DNA of 7,174 nucleotides, taken from assembly GCA_041572275.1 (NCBI GenBank), contig JBFFSQ010000155.1, positions 1 to 7,174 of the forward strand, in the 5' to 3' direction. The DNA is from JBFFSQ01 sp041572275 (lineage in GTDB: Bacteria; Pseudomonadota; Gammaproteobacteria; SZUA-229). A model generated the notes under the pieces. The model was not told the DNA's origin. It was given only the letters and a program-made list of their open reading frames with translations, and searched no databases. This document shows, piece by piece, positions 1-5,938 of this stretch. The number at the start of each line of letters is the position of its first letter. Positions within the stretch are counted from its first letter, which is position 1. Made by a program: the position numbers and the translations under genes.

Positions 1-347
1 ATGGCATCAGCACAGTGGGCATTCACCATGTACTCTACCGAATCGGCAATAATTTCTCGCGAGGGCAAGGAATAGAGCATGCCACCATGGCCCATGGCGA
101 TACCATCATCCACCGCTATAGTATTAAACTCCTTGGCAATAGCACCCGCTTTCTCAACTTCACGAGCAACCAGCTGTCCCATATCTTTCAGATGAACATG
201 ACCGGGTACAAACTGGGTAAAGGAATTGGCAATGGCAATGATGGGCTTATCAAAATCCCCATCTTTAACACCGGTGGCACGCCAGAGGGCGCGAGCACCC
301 GCCATATTACGACCGTGTGTCGTGGTGCGGGAACGGTATTCAGGCAT
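1..347 (-). CDS. ilvD: Dihydroxy-acid dehydratase, N-terminal part (cut by window edge)
   Basis: IlvD is a cytoplasmic Fe-S enzyme that dehydrates 2,3-dihydroxy-isovalerate and 2,3-dihydroxy-3-methylvalerate to the 2-keto acids that precede valine, isoleucine and leucine. About 115 codons are visible, starting at the ATG complementary to 345-347 and running off the left edge. The translation matches the start of E. coli-type IlvD almost residue by residue, as recalled: MPEYRSRTTTHGRNMAGARA at the N-terminus, then NSFTQFVPGHVHLKDMGQLV, then DDGIAMGHGGMLYSLPSRE, and finally MVNAHCADA. The cysteine in that last stretch is a conserved IlvD/Edd-family cysteine, expected to be one of the cluster ligands. 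The start is well supported: a GAGGT Shine-Dalgarno (complement of 353-357) lies five bases upstream. The family is about 610-620 residues, so roughly four fifths of the gene is outside the window. It lies downstream of the chemoreceptor gene on the same strand, after a 159-bp gap that seems to hold its own promoter. Identity is very secure. Confidence 0.96.
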   Translation of the reverse strand, partial: MPEYRSRTTTHGRNMAGARALWRATGVKDGDFDKPIIAIANSFTQFVPGHVHLKDMGQLVAREVEKAGAIAKEFNTIAVDDGIAMGHGGMLYSLPSREIIADSVEYMVNAHCADA

Positions 348-384
348 GGTTGACCTCAAAAACGATTGGTTATTTAAGCTCGAT

Positions 385-390
385 ATTGTA
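385..390 (-). promoter_or_regulatory. Candidate -10 box for ilvD
   Basis: On the minus strand 390-385 reads TACAAT, five of six matches to the sigma-70 -10 consensus. It would start transcription near 379, giving a leader of about 30 bases before the ilvD ATG. That is too short for the long leader-peptide attenuator seen in enterobacterial ilv operons. No good -35 is present at normal spacing (413-408 reads TTAGAC), which would fit a promoter that depends on an activator bound just upstream. The assignment rests on one hexamer in AT-rich DNA. Confidence 0.35.
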
Positions 391-418
391 AAGGAACCGC
401 TGCTTAAGTCTAACCATG

Positions 419-436
419 TGTAACAAAACGGTTACA
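419..436. promoter_or_regulatory. Perfect 6-6-6 inverted repeat upstream of ilvD, possible operator
   Basis: The 18 bases read TGTAAC-aaaacg-GTTACA, a perfect 6-bp dyad with a 6-bp centre. It is centred about 80 bases before the ilvD start codon and about 48 bases before the start site predicted from the 385-390 box, a usual place for an activator. The architecture resembles the TyrR box (TGTAAA-N6-TTTACA), matching 10 of its 12 defined bases, but no regulator gene in the window points to TyrR. It could be the site of another dimeric regulator or chance in AT-rich sequence. Confidence 0.35.
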
Positions 437-462
437 AAAATTGATTACTGACAAATAACCTG

Positions 463-490
463 GCTCCTTCCCCCACAAACGGAGGGGAGC
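463..490 (-). terminator. Possible terminator hairpin after the chemoreceptor gene
   Basis: Downstream of the chemoreceptor stop, the minus strand can fold GCTCC-CCTCC against GGGGG-(AA bulge)-GGAGC around a GTTTGT loop. The ten-pair GC-rich stem includes one G-T wobble and begins 17 bases after the stop codon. The following bases (CAGGTTATTTG) are not a clear T run, so this may be an inefficient terminator or a 3' end stabiliser. Position and stem strength support it; the missing U tract counts against it. Confidence 0.35.
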
Positions 491-506
491 AATACACTGA
501 TGGATG

Positions 507-2147
507 TTAAACTTTCAGGCGTGAAATGACGTGTTTTAATTCTTCGGCCACATTGCGTAGCTCTTCACTGGATGCTGCCGTCTGATGAACCGTCTCGGCA
601 GTGGTTTCAGCACCATGACTGATATTCACGATATTGCGATTAATTTCCTCGGCCACTGAGTTTTGCTCTTCGGCGGCACTGGCAATCAGGGTATTCATAT
701 CATTAATGCTATTCACTGAAGTAGTAATCGCATTCAGCACTTCACCCGCCCTGGCGGCTGTGTCACGGGTCACATCAGCCTGAGACCGACTCTGCTCCAT
801 CGCGCCAACCGCTTCGCTGGCACCGCTCTGGAGCTTTTCAATCATGGTCTGGATTTCTTCAGTCGATACCTGGGTACGTTGGGCTAGCACCCGTACTTCA
901 TCGGCCACCACCGCGAAACCGCGACCCTGTTCACCTGCACGAGCCGCTTCTATCGCGGCATTCAAGGCCAGTAAGTTGGTCTGCTCAGCAATACCCCGAA
1001 TCACATCCAGCACGGTACCGATTTCCTGGGAATTGGCTTCCAACTCATGAATCACATCGGCGGCCTGTTCCACTTTTTGCACCAATGAACCAATCGCCCG
1101 AATCGCTTCATTCACTACACCCTGCCCGGTGTTAGCCTCATCATTCGCCTGATGTGCCGATGACGAAGCCAGCTGCGCATTCGATGCCACCTCGTGTACC
1201 GTGGCGGTCATCTCATTCATAGCAGTCGCCACCTGATCGGTCTCCTGACGTTGTTGCAACATGGCCTGATTCGCCATCTCTGTGGCATGAGCCATTTCTT
1301 CAGCGGAGGTGGATACTTTAAAAACAGACTGATTGATCTGCGCTACCAGCCCGCCGACATCATCACGCAAAATTGCGGCACTACGGGTAATCTGGCCAAT
1401 TTCGTCATTGGAATTCGCTGTAATAGAGTGGGTAAAATCACCTTGCGCCATGCGCCCAAGATTGTCCACCAGATAGCGTGCAGGTGTCACAATCGATCGC
1501 TGCACCAACACAATAAACAGAATGACGGATATTAAAACCGCGCCTAACATGCTGAACAGCATGATATACATATCTCTCCCAAACTTTGCTTCCGCCTCGA
1601 CGACCAGTTTTTTCGATTCAGTGTCCAGCATTTGAACCACTTGAGCTAACAACTTGGCCGGTTTACGATCAATTCCCTGAGCAATCTGATCTGCCTTCTT
1701 ATGATTGAAGTCAGTTTCTACAAAAGCAGCTTTACCCTTGCCATATACAACCAGCATATCCTGATGCAGCTGGATAAACTCCTGCAAAAGCGCCGCGGCC
1801 TCCACATCTTGGTGGACATCTCTTAATTCAAGAAATAATTTCGCGGCCACCTGCTGAATCGACTTCTGGTTAGACTCTACCCGACCCCAGTACTTGTCTA
1901 ACTGCTTTTCATCATGACCGCGCAAAAGAATGTTTTTCCAGTTGTGAACCTGTTCCTTAAACTCCCTCTCCAGACTCTGCACCTGGGATTTCAATGCCAG
2001 ATCCTCATCGATGATATGCTCCAGAGTCATGGTATTCATGTAACTGTTATACACACCATAAGCAGTCACAATTAGCACCAGGGTGGTGCCCAGTCCGACA
2101 ATCGCCAGCAATTTATTGCGTAGACTGCTAAAAATAAAGCCCAACAT
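507..2147 (-). CDS. Methyl-accepting chemotaxis protein, transmembrane, helical periplasmic sensor
   Basis: This 546-residue chemoreceptor is an inner-membrane protein that should pass ligand binding to CheA/CheW and so to flagellar bias. Order: short cytoplasmic N-terminus; TM1 about 12-32; periplasmic helical region about 33-192; TM2 about 193-216; HAMP about 217-270, with the usual DEIG near 248-251; then the coiled-coil signalling domain. The conserved hairpin tip, with EQTNLLALNAAIEAARAGE at 388-406 and GRGFAVVADEVR after it, is intact. The sensor has no Cache or PAS motif I can recognise; it looks like a four-helix bundle with HNWKNILLRG at 68-77, a W-K-N-x-L-L-R-G pattern I recall from other gammaproteobacterial receptors of unassigned ligand. 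The C-terminus (VISRLKV) lacks the NWETF-type CheR/CheB tether. The ATG is supported by an AGGA site (complement of 2154-2157) six bases upstream. No che or fli genes are nearby, so it is an orphan receptor. The family call is secure; the ligand is unknown. Confidence 0.95.
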   Translation of the reverse strand: MLGFIFSSLRNKLLAIVGLGTTLVLIVTAYGVYNSYMNTMTLEHIIDEDLALKSQVQSLEREFKEQVHNWKNILLRGHDEKQLDKYWGRVESNQKSIQQVAAKLFLELRDVHQDVEAAALLQEFIQLHQDMLVVYGKGKAAFVETDFNHKKADQIAQGIDRKPAKLLAQVVQMLDTESKKLVVEAEAKFGRDMYIMLFSMLGAVLISVILFIVLVQRSIVTPARYLVDNLGRMAQGDFTHSITANSNDEIGQITRSAAILRDDVGGLVAQINQSVFKVSTSAEEMAHATEMANQAMLQQRQETDQVATAMNEMTATVHEVASNAQLASSSAHQANDEANTGQGVVNEAIRAIGSLVQKVEQAADVIHELEANSQEIGTVLDVIRGIAEQTNLLALNAAIEAARAGEQGRGFAVVADEVRVLAQRTQVSTEEIQTMIEKLQSGASEAVGAMEQSRSQADVTRDTAARAGEVLNAITTSVNSINDMNTLIASAAEEQNSVAEEINRNIVNISHGAETTAETVHQTAASSEELRNVAEELKHVISRLKV

Positions 2148-2185
2148 GACAGGTCCTATATTAAGAAATTCTTTTTGTGATTTAA

Positions 2186-2194
2186 TTTATAGCA
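2186..2194 (-). promoter_or_regulatory. Extended -10 promoter element for the chemoreceptor gene
   Basis: On the minus strand 2194-2186 reads TGC-TATAAA: an extended -10 TGn directly joined to a hexamer with five of six consensus matches. Transcription would begin near 2179, leaving a leader of about 32 bases before the ATG. A TTGACC at 2217-2212 would make a -35, but its 20-bp spacer is too long, consistent with reliance on the extended -10. I saw no flagellar sigma-28 pattern here, although many chemoreceptor genes use one. Confidence 0.45.
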
Positions 2195-2215
2195 GAAAAA
2201 AATGAAAACGAGGTC

Positions 2216-2253
2216 AAAAAGAAACCCCTGGACATTGTCCAAAGGGTTTCTTT
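2216..2253. terminator. Strong terminator-like hairpin in the divergent gap
   Basis: Outer arms 2218-2227 (AAAGAAACCC) and 2244-2253 (GGGTTTCTTT) pair perfectly over ten bases. An inner stem, 2229-2233 (TGGAC) with 2237-2241 (GTCCA), closes an ATT loop; the only interruption is C2228 against A2242-A2243. Read on the minus strand, the right-hand arm ends in TTTCTTTTT, the classic intrinsic-terminator form; read on the plus strand it ends in the weaker TTTCTTTGC. It lies between two divergent genes, upstream of the chemoreceptor's predicted promoter, so it ends no annotated gene. It could end a small unannotated minus-strand RNA or insulate the promoter. The inner palindrome could alternatively be a protein-binding site. 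Confidence 0.55.
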
Positions 2254-2361
2254 GCTATCTCCTGAAGGGGGGCAGGGATGGGAATTCGATGAATAATATT
2301 CTGATTCAATTACAAGGTGTTTTCTAATGACAATTTTAGGCCTGTACAAGATTTTAAACAA

Positions 2362-2398
2362 ATTATTTAATACAATGTGTTTAATTGATTTTATCTAT
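2362..2398 (+). promoter_or_regulatory. OxyR-like tandem operator at the oxyR promoter, probable autoregulation
   Basis: The OxyR consensus is two ATAG-n-t-nnn-a-n-CTAT elements separated by seven bases. Bases 2384-2398 (ATTGATTTTATCTAT) match 9 of the 10 defined positions. Exactly seven bases upstream, 2362-2376 (ATTATTTAATACAAT) matches 6 of 10. The upstream element contains a possible sigma-70 -10 (TACAAT, 2371-2376), and the downstream one covers the expected start site and leader. E. coli OxyR represses its own gene, so the placement makes sense. AT-rich sequence makes partial matches easy, so the stronger downstream element carries most of the weight. Confidence 0.45.
2371..2376 (+). 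promoter_or_regulatory. Candidate -10 box for oxyR-argE
   Basis: TACAAT matches the sigma-70 -10 consensus at five of six bases and would start transcription near 2383, about 26 bases before the preferred oxyR ATG at 2409. No convincing -35 lies 16-18 bases upstream. If right, the in-frame TTG at 2385 lies at the transcript's 5' end and could hardly be used for translation, which supports the ATG start. Confidence 0.4.
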
Positions 2399-2408
2399 TG
2401 AAAAAGAT

Positions 2409-3344
2409 ATGACGTTAACTGAACTTAAATATATTGTAGCCGTTGCTCAACACCAGCATTTTGGTCGTGCCGCCAAGGCCTGTCATATTACCCAGCCAAC
2501 ACTCAGCCTGGGCATCAAAAAGCTGGAAGAAGAGCTGGCTGTGGATTTATTTGAACGCGGTTCGCGCAACGAACTGAAAATCACCAGCCTGGGCGAGCGC
2601 ATCATTGAGCAGGCCCAGAAAGTACTGGAACAGGCCGAACTCATTAAACAACTGGCCGATACCCAGCAGGACCCACTCACTGGTCCCCTGCGCCTGGGCG
2701 CCATCTACACCATCGCTCCCTATATCCTGCCGGAGCTGATCCCCCGTATTCACCAACGTGCACCACTGATGCCGTTGCTGATTGAAGAAAACTTCACCGC
2801 CTCTCTGTCCGAACAGCTCAAACAGGGTAAGGTGGATGTCATCCTGATTGCCCTGCCCTTCAATGAGCCAGGCATTGTCACCCAGGCCGTGTATGACGAA
2901 AGTTTTGTAGTCGCAACACCCACCAACCACCCGTGGAGCCAACGCGAGCAAATAAGTAGCCCTGAACTGGCAGATGAAACACTATTATTACTGGGACAGG
3001 GCCATTGCTTTCGCGACCAGGTGTTACAAAGCTGCCCCGCCTGCCAGACCTCGAGCAATCTTCAAAAAAGTCTGGAAGGAGGCTCCCTGGAAACCATTCG
3101 CCACATGGTAGCGACCGGCGCCGGCATTACTGTATTACCGTCCAGCTCTGACACCGAGTCCTCGAAGAATTCGCTGCTCAGCATTATTCCATTCCAGCAG
3201 CCGGCACCGTCACGACGCGTCGCCCTGGCCTGGCGTAAGAGTTTTCCTCGAATAGAAGCCATTCAGGCCCTGCGCGAAGAAATCCTGCAATGTCAGCTCA
3301 ACGGTGTCACCATGCTCGATAATGAAGTCATAACCCCTTCATGA
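2409..3344 (+). CDS. oxyR: Hydrogen peroxide-sensing LysR-family regulator OxyR
   Basis: OxyR is a cytoplasmic LysR-type regulator that forms a disulfide on contact with peroxide and then activates antioxidant genes. From the ATG at 2409 it has 311 residues (E. coli, 305). The winged helix-turn-helix is at about 1-60, with FGRAAKACHITQPTLSLGIK at 18-37, followed by a linker helix and a two-lobed regulatory domain. The peroxidatic cysteine is C200 within GHCFRDQ and the resolving cysteine is C209, nine residues later, matching E. coli C199/C208. T101 and R202 also match important E. coli positions. A third cysteine, C212, makes an unusual CPAC. The frame is open back to a TTG at 2385, but the ATG gives the standard family N-terminus MTLTELKYIV and fits the -10 box. 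The Shine-Dalgarno is poor (only A-rich GAAAAAG). The stop overlaps the argE start as ATGA, implying a shared transcript. Some other LysR regulator is unlikely given both cysteines. Confidence 0.93.
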   Translation: MTLTELKYIVAVAQHQHFGRAAKACHITQPTLSLGIKKLEEELAVDLFERGSRNELKITSLGERIIEQAQKVLEQAELIKQLADTQQDPLTGPLRLGAIYTIAPYILPELIPRIHQRAPLMPLLIEENFTASLSEQLKQGKVDVILIALPFNEPGIVTQAVYDESFVVATPTNHPWSQREQISSPELADETLLLLGQGHCFRDQVLQSCPACQTSSNLQKSLEGGSLETIRHMVATGAGITVLPSSSDTESSKNSLLSIIPFQQPAPSRRVALAWRKSFPRIEAIQALREEILQCQLNGVTMLDNEVITPS

Positions 3345-4486
3345 GTACCGCCCCCAGCTCACTGCAGATGATGCAACAACTGATTGCGACCCCCTCAATC
3401 AGCTGTGTTAATCCATCCATTGACCAGAGCAACCTTCCGGTGATTCAGTTACTCGCCAACTGGCTGGACACACTCGACTTTCAAGTTGAAATCATGCCGG
3501 TGGCAACAGGCAAGGCCAATCTGATTGCCACCCGTGGTCGTGGCAGTGGTGGCCTGGTGCTGGCAGGGCATACCGATACCGTGCCTTATGATGAACATCG
3601 CTGGCAACACGATCCGTTCAAGCTAACTGATGCAGACAATCGCTTTTACGGCCTGGGTACCTCTGACATGAAAGCCTTTCTGGCCCTCGCCATTGAAGCT
3701 GCGATTAGTTACAACCTCGAAGACTACCGACGACCATTGATCATTCTGGCTACCGCCGATGAAGAAACTACCATGGACGGCGCTAAAGCACTGGTCAAAG
3801 CCAGCCAGCCCCAGGCCCGCTACGCCATTATCGGTGAACCCACGGGCATGAAACCCGTGCGCATGCACAAGGGCATCCTGATGGAGGCCATACGTATTAC
3901 TGGCCTGGCCGGTCATTCCAGCAACCCCGATCTAGGTCACAATGCCCTGGAAGCTATGCACCGGGTAATGGCTGAACTTATGCAATGGCGCAGTGAATTA
4001 CAACAGCGATACCACAACAGCCTGTTTGAAGTTCCAGTCCCCACCATAAACCTGGGCCACATTCACGGTGGTGACAACCCCAATCGTATATGCGGCCATT
4101 GTGAACTGCATATTGATATCCGTCCCCTGCCCGGCATGTCGCTGGACGAGCTGCGCCATGAATTAAAACAGCGCTTACAACAGGCGCTTCCAAACCGGGG
4201 CTTTAGTCTGGAAACCTATCCGCTGTTTTCTGGTACGCCTGCCATGGAGACCCATGCCAATTCAGCCATCATCACCACAGCGGAACAACTCACCGGTTAC
4301 AGTGCTGGCAGCGTCGCCTTTGGAACCGAGGCACCCTATCTGAGTCAGCTGGGAATCGACACTCTGGTGCTGGGACCCGGCAATATCGACCAGGCCCACC
4401 AGCCTGATGAGTATCTGGAACAGGATAAAATCAAGCCCACAGTTGAATTATTGCGGAAATTCATTTATCAATTCTGCATTAAATAA
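3341..4486 (+). CDS. argE: N-acetylornithine deacetylase (M20 family)
   Basis: ArgE hydrolyses N2-acetylornithine to ornithine and acetate in the cytoplasm, the fifth step of linear arginine synthesis. The 381 residues compare with 383 in E. coli and align along the whole length as recalled, including LIATPSIS near the start. Dizinc M20 residues are all visible: H77 and D79 in AGHTDTVP, D109 in GTSDMK, catalytic base E141 and bridging E142 in ADEETT, E166 in GEPT, and H353 in NIDQAHQPDEY. The lid/dimerisation domain spans about 176-285, with GHSSNPD at 191-197 and LGHIHGGDNPNRIC at 238-251. The ATG lies inside the oxyR stop (ATGA) with no Shine-Dalgarno, so translation probably depends on ribosomes finishing oxyR. 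There is no fusion to argH. Succinyl-diaminopimelate desuccinylase (DapE) is the main alternative in the family, but the GTSDMK and QAHQPDEYLE signatures and the adjacent argA favour ArgE strongly. Confidence 0.96.
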   Translation: MSTAPSSLQMMQQLIATPSISCVNPSIDQSNLPVIQLLANWLDTLDFQVEIMPVATGKANLIATRGRGSGGLVLAGHTDTVPYDEHRWQHDPFKLTDADNRFYGLGTSDMKAFLALAIEAAISYNLEDYRRPLIILATADEETTMDGAKALVKASQPQARYAIIGEPTGMKPVRMHKGILMEAIRITGLAGHSSNPDLGHNALEAMHRVMAELMQWRSELQQRYHNSLFEVPVPTINLGHIHGGDNPNRICGHCELHIDIRPLPGMSLDELRHELKQRLQQALPNRGFSLETYPLFSGTPAMETHANSAIITTAEQLTGYSAGSVAFGTEAPYLSQLGIDTLVLGPGNIDQAHQPDEYLEQDKIKPTVELLRKFIYQFCIK

Positions 4487-4539
4487 AGTTACAAATTGAA
4501 AGCTTAATGTTGTAAGTCATAAAAGCTGATACTCTTAAT

Positions 4540-4567
4540 TTTTCATATTTTGTTAACACGTTAAAAT
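4540..4567 (+). promoter_or_regulatory. Candidate argA promoter with overlapping dyad
   Basis: TTTTCA (4540-4545; four of six -35 matches) and TAAAAT (4562-4567; five of six -10 matches) are separated by 16 bases and would start transcription near 4574, about 19 bases before the argA ATG. An inverted repeat, TTAAC-AC-GTTAA at 4553-4564, overlaps the -10 and could be a repressor site. The whole argE-argA gap (4487-4592) is very AT-rich. It also holds a TTACAA/TTGTAA pair (4489-4494 and 4510-4515) with a 15-base centre, but no clear terminator and no good ArgR box (TGAAT-N4-ATTCA). Confidence 0.4.
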
Positions 4568-4592
4568 TATTAAGTTAAAAACACAGGCATAC

Positions 4593-5906
4593 ATGTTGAG
4601 CATAACAACACAACAATTCGTCAACTGGTTCCGTAATTCGTCACCGTATATTCATAACCATCGTGGACGTACCTTTGTCATTTCTATTGAAGGTGAGGCT
4701 GTTGATCATGAAGGATTTGCCAACCTGATCCATGACATCGCACTGCTGAATAGTCTGGGTGTACGACTGGTTCTGGTACACGGAGCGCGGCCACAAATCG
4801 CCCGCCAGTTATCGGCACTGGGTCTGGCATCACGTTTTGAGCAGGGCACCCGCATCACCGACACTGATACCCTGCCGGGTGTTGAGCAGGCCGTTGGCCA
4901 GGTACGCCTGAACATAGAAACTAAACTCTCCATGGGGCTGATTAACACCCCTATGTCAGGCGCCGCTCTGCGTGTGGTATCTGGAAATTTTGTCACCGCC
5001 CGTCCCTATGGTATCCGCAACGGTATCGACTTTGGCCACACAGGTGAAGTCAGGCGTATTGATGTTGAAGCCATCACTCAGCAGCTAACATTAAATAATA
5101 TTGTGCTGTTATCACCCATTGGCTATTCACCTACCGGTGAAGCTTTCAACTGTCGCTCGGAAGATATTGCAACCGAAACTGCCAAGGCACTGAACGCCGA
5201 TAAACTGATTTTCCTGATGGATGCCATCGGAGTGAAAGACGAACAAGGCACGCTCATCCAGCAACTAAGCCTATTACAGGCCGAGCAATTACTCGATCAG
5301 TCCTGTAATGATGAATCCACGCAATTGCACCTGGCCAGCGCATTGAATGCCTGCAAACAGGGTGTACGGCGTGCGCATTTGATCAGCCACCATACCGATG
5401 GCGCATTATTGCTAGAGCTATATACCCGTGACGGAAGTGGCACCTTAGTCACTACTGAAACCTACGAAGGCATTCGTGAGGCCAGTATCGATGATGTCGG
5501 CGGTATCCTGGAACTCATCCAGCCACTGGAAAAAGACGGCGTCCTGGCTCGACGTTCACGGGAGCAACTGGAACTGGAAATCAAACAGTTCACTGTCATT
5601 GAACGCGACGGCATGATTATCGGCTGTGCAGCGCTGTATCCCTATGGTGACAAAGTGGCAGAGTTAGCCTGTGTCGCGATACATGATGATTACCGCAAAC
5701 AGGGTCGTGGCAATGCATTGGTACGACATCTGGAACAGACGTGTATGCATCAGGGCATCGAAACTTTATTTATCCTCACCACACGCACGTCACACTGGTT
5801 TCAGGAACATGGCTTTGTCGTCGATGATATCGACAGCCTGCCCGTTGAGCGTAAACAGCTCTACAACCTGCAACGCAACTCCAAGGTATTTAGTAAACGA
5901 CTATAA
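4593..5906 (+). CDS. argA: N-acetylglutamate synthase (amino-acid acetyltransferase)
   Basis: ArgA acetylates L-glutamate with acetyl-CoA, the first committed and normally arginine-inhibited step of arginine synthesis, in the cytoplasm. Length is 437 residues (E. coli, 443). An amino-acid-kinase fold spans about 25-285: it starts at HRGRTFVISIEGEAVDHEGF, carries LVLVHGARPQI at 59-69, and includes LLSPIGYSPTGEAFN at 172-186; this domain binds arginine rather than phosphorylating. A GNAT domain follows at about 295-433: EASIDDVGGILELI, RRSREQLELEI, the acetyl-CoA loop with QGRGNALV at 370-377, then TTRTSHWFQEHGF and YNLQRNSKVFSKRL. Both domains are intact. N15 replaces the histidine found at this position in E. 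coli ArgA, while Y19 is kept. The ATG gives the usual short leader before FRNSSPYI; its Shine-Dalgarno is weak (AGG, 4585-4587). The gene follows argE on the same strand after 106 bp and converges on the HDOD-GAF gene. Confidence 0.96.
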   Translation: MLSITTQQFVNWFRNSSPYIHNHRGRTFVISIEGEAVDHEGFANLIHDIALLNSLGVRLVLVHGARPQIARQLSALGLASRFEQGTRITDTDTLPGVEQAVGQVRLNIETKLSMGLINTPMSGAALRVVSGNFVTARPYGIRNGIDFGHTGEVRRIDVEAITQQLTLNNIVLLSPIGYSPTGEAFNCRSEDIATETAKALNADKLIFLMDAIGVKDEQGTLIQQLSLLQAEQLLDQSCNDESTQLHLASALNACKQGVRRAHLISHHTDGALLLELYTRDGSGTLVTTETYEGIREASIDDVGGILELIQPLEKDGVLARRSREQLELEIKQFTVIERDGMIIGCAALYPYGDKVAELACVAIHDDYRKQGRGNALVRHLEQTCMHQGIETLFILTTRTSHWFQEHGFVVDDIDSLPVERKQLYNLQRNSKVFSKRL

Positions 5907-5938
5907 ACAGTCGCAATAACCGCTATCAGCTGACTAGA

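Noticed and set aside
15..353. Plus-strand open frame opposite ilvD
   Set aside because: The minus strand encodes near-perfect IlvD sequence here, and the plus frame is a shadow of it.
1194..1535. Plus-strand open frame antisense to the chemoreceptor
   Set aside because: The chemoreceptor frame on the other strand is fully explained by conserved domains. This frame has no recognisable motif or Shine-Dalgarno and looks like a composition shadow.
2385..2408. In-frame TTG at 2385 as an earlier oxyR start
   Set aside because: It adds eight residues not found in OxyR proteins, uses a rare start codon and lies about two bases after the predicted transcription start. The ATG at 2409 gives the standard MTLTELKYIV N-terminus.
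2148..2408. Sigma-28 (flagellar) promoter for the chemoreceptor gene
   Set aside because: No TAAAGTTT-N11-GCCGATAA-like pattern was seen on the minus strand; an extended -10 sigma-70 element fits better.
2547..2951. Minus-strand open frame antisense to oxyR
   Set aside because: It lies wholly opposite conserved OxyR sequence and resembles no protein family.
4488..4499. GTTACAAATTGA near argA resembling GTTACAAAAATTGA near ilvD (431-444), as a shared regulatory motif
   Set aside because: The resemblance is partial, lies in AT-rich gaps, and the argA copy lacks the 6-6-6 dyad, so chance is the simpler explanation.
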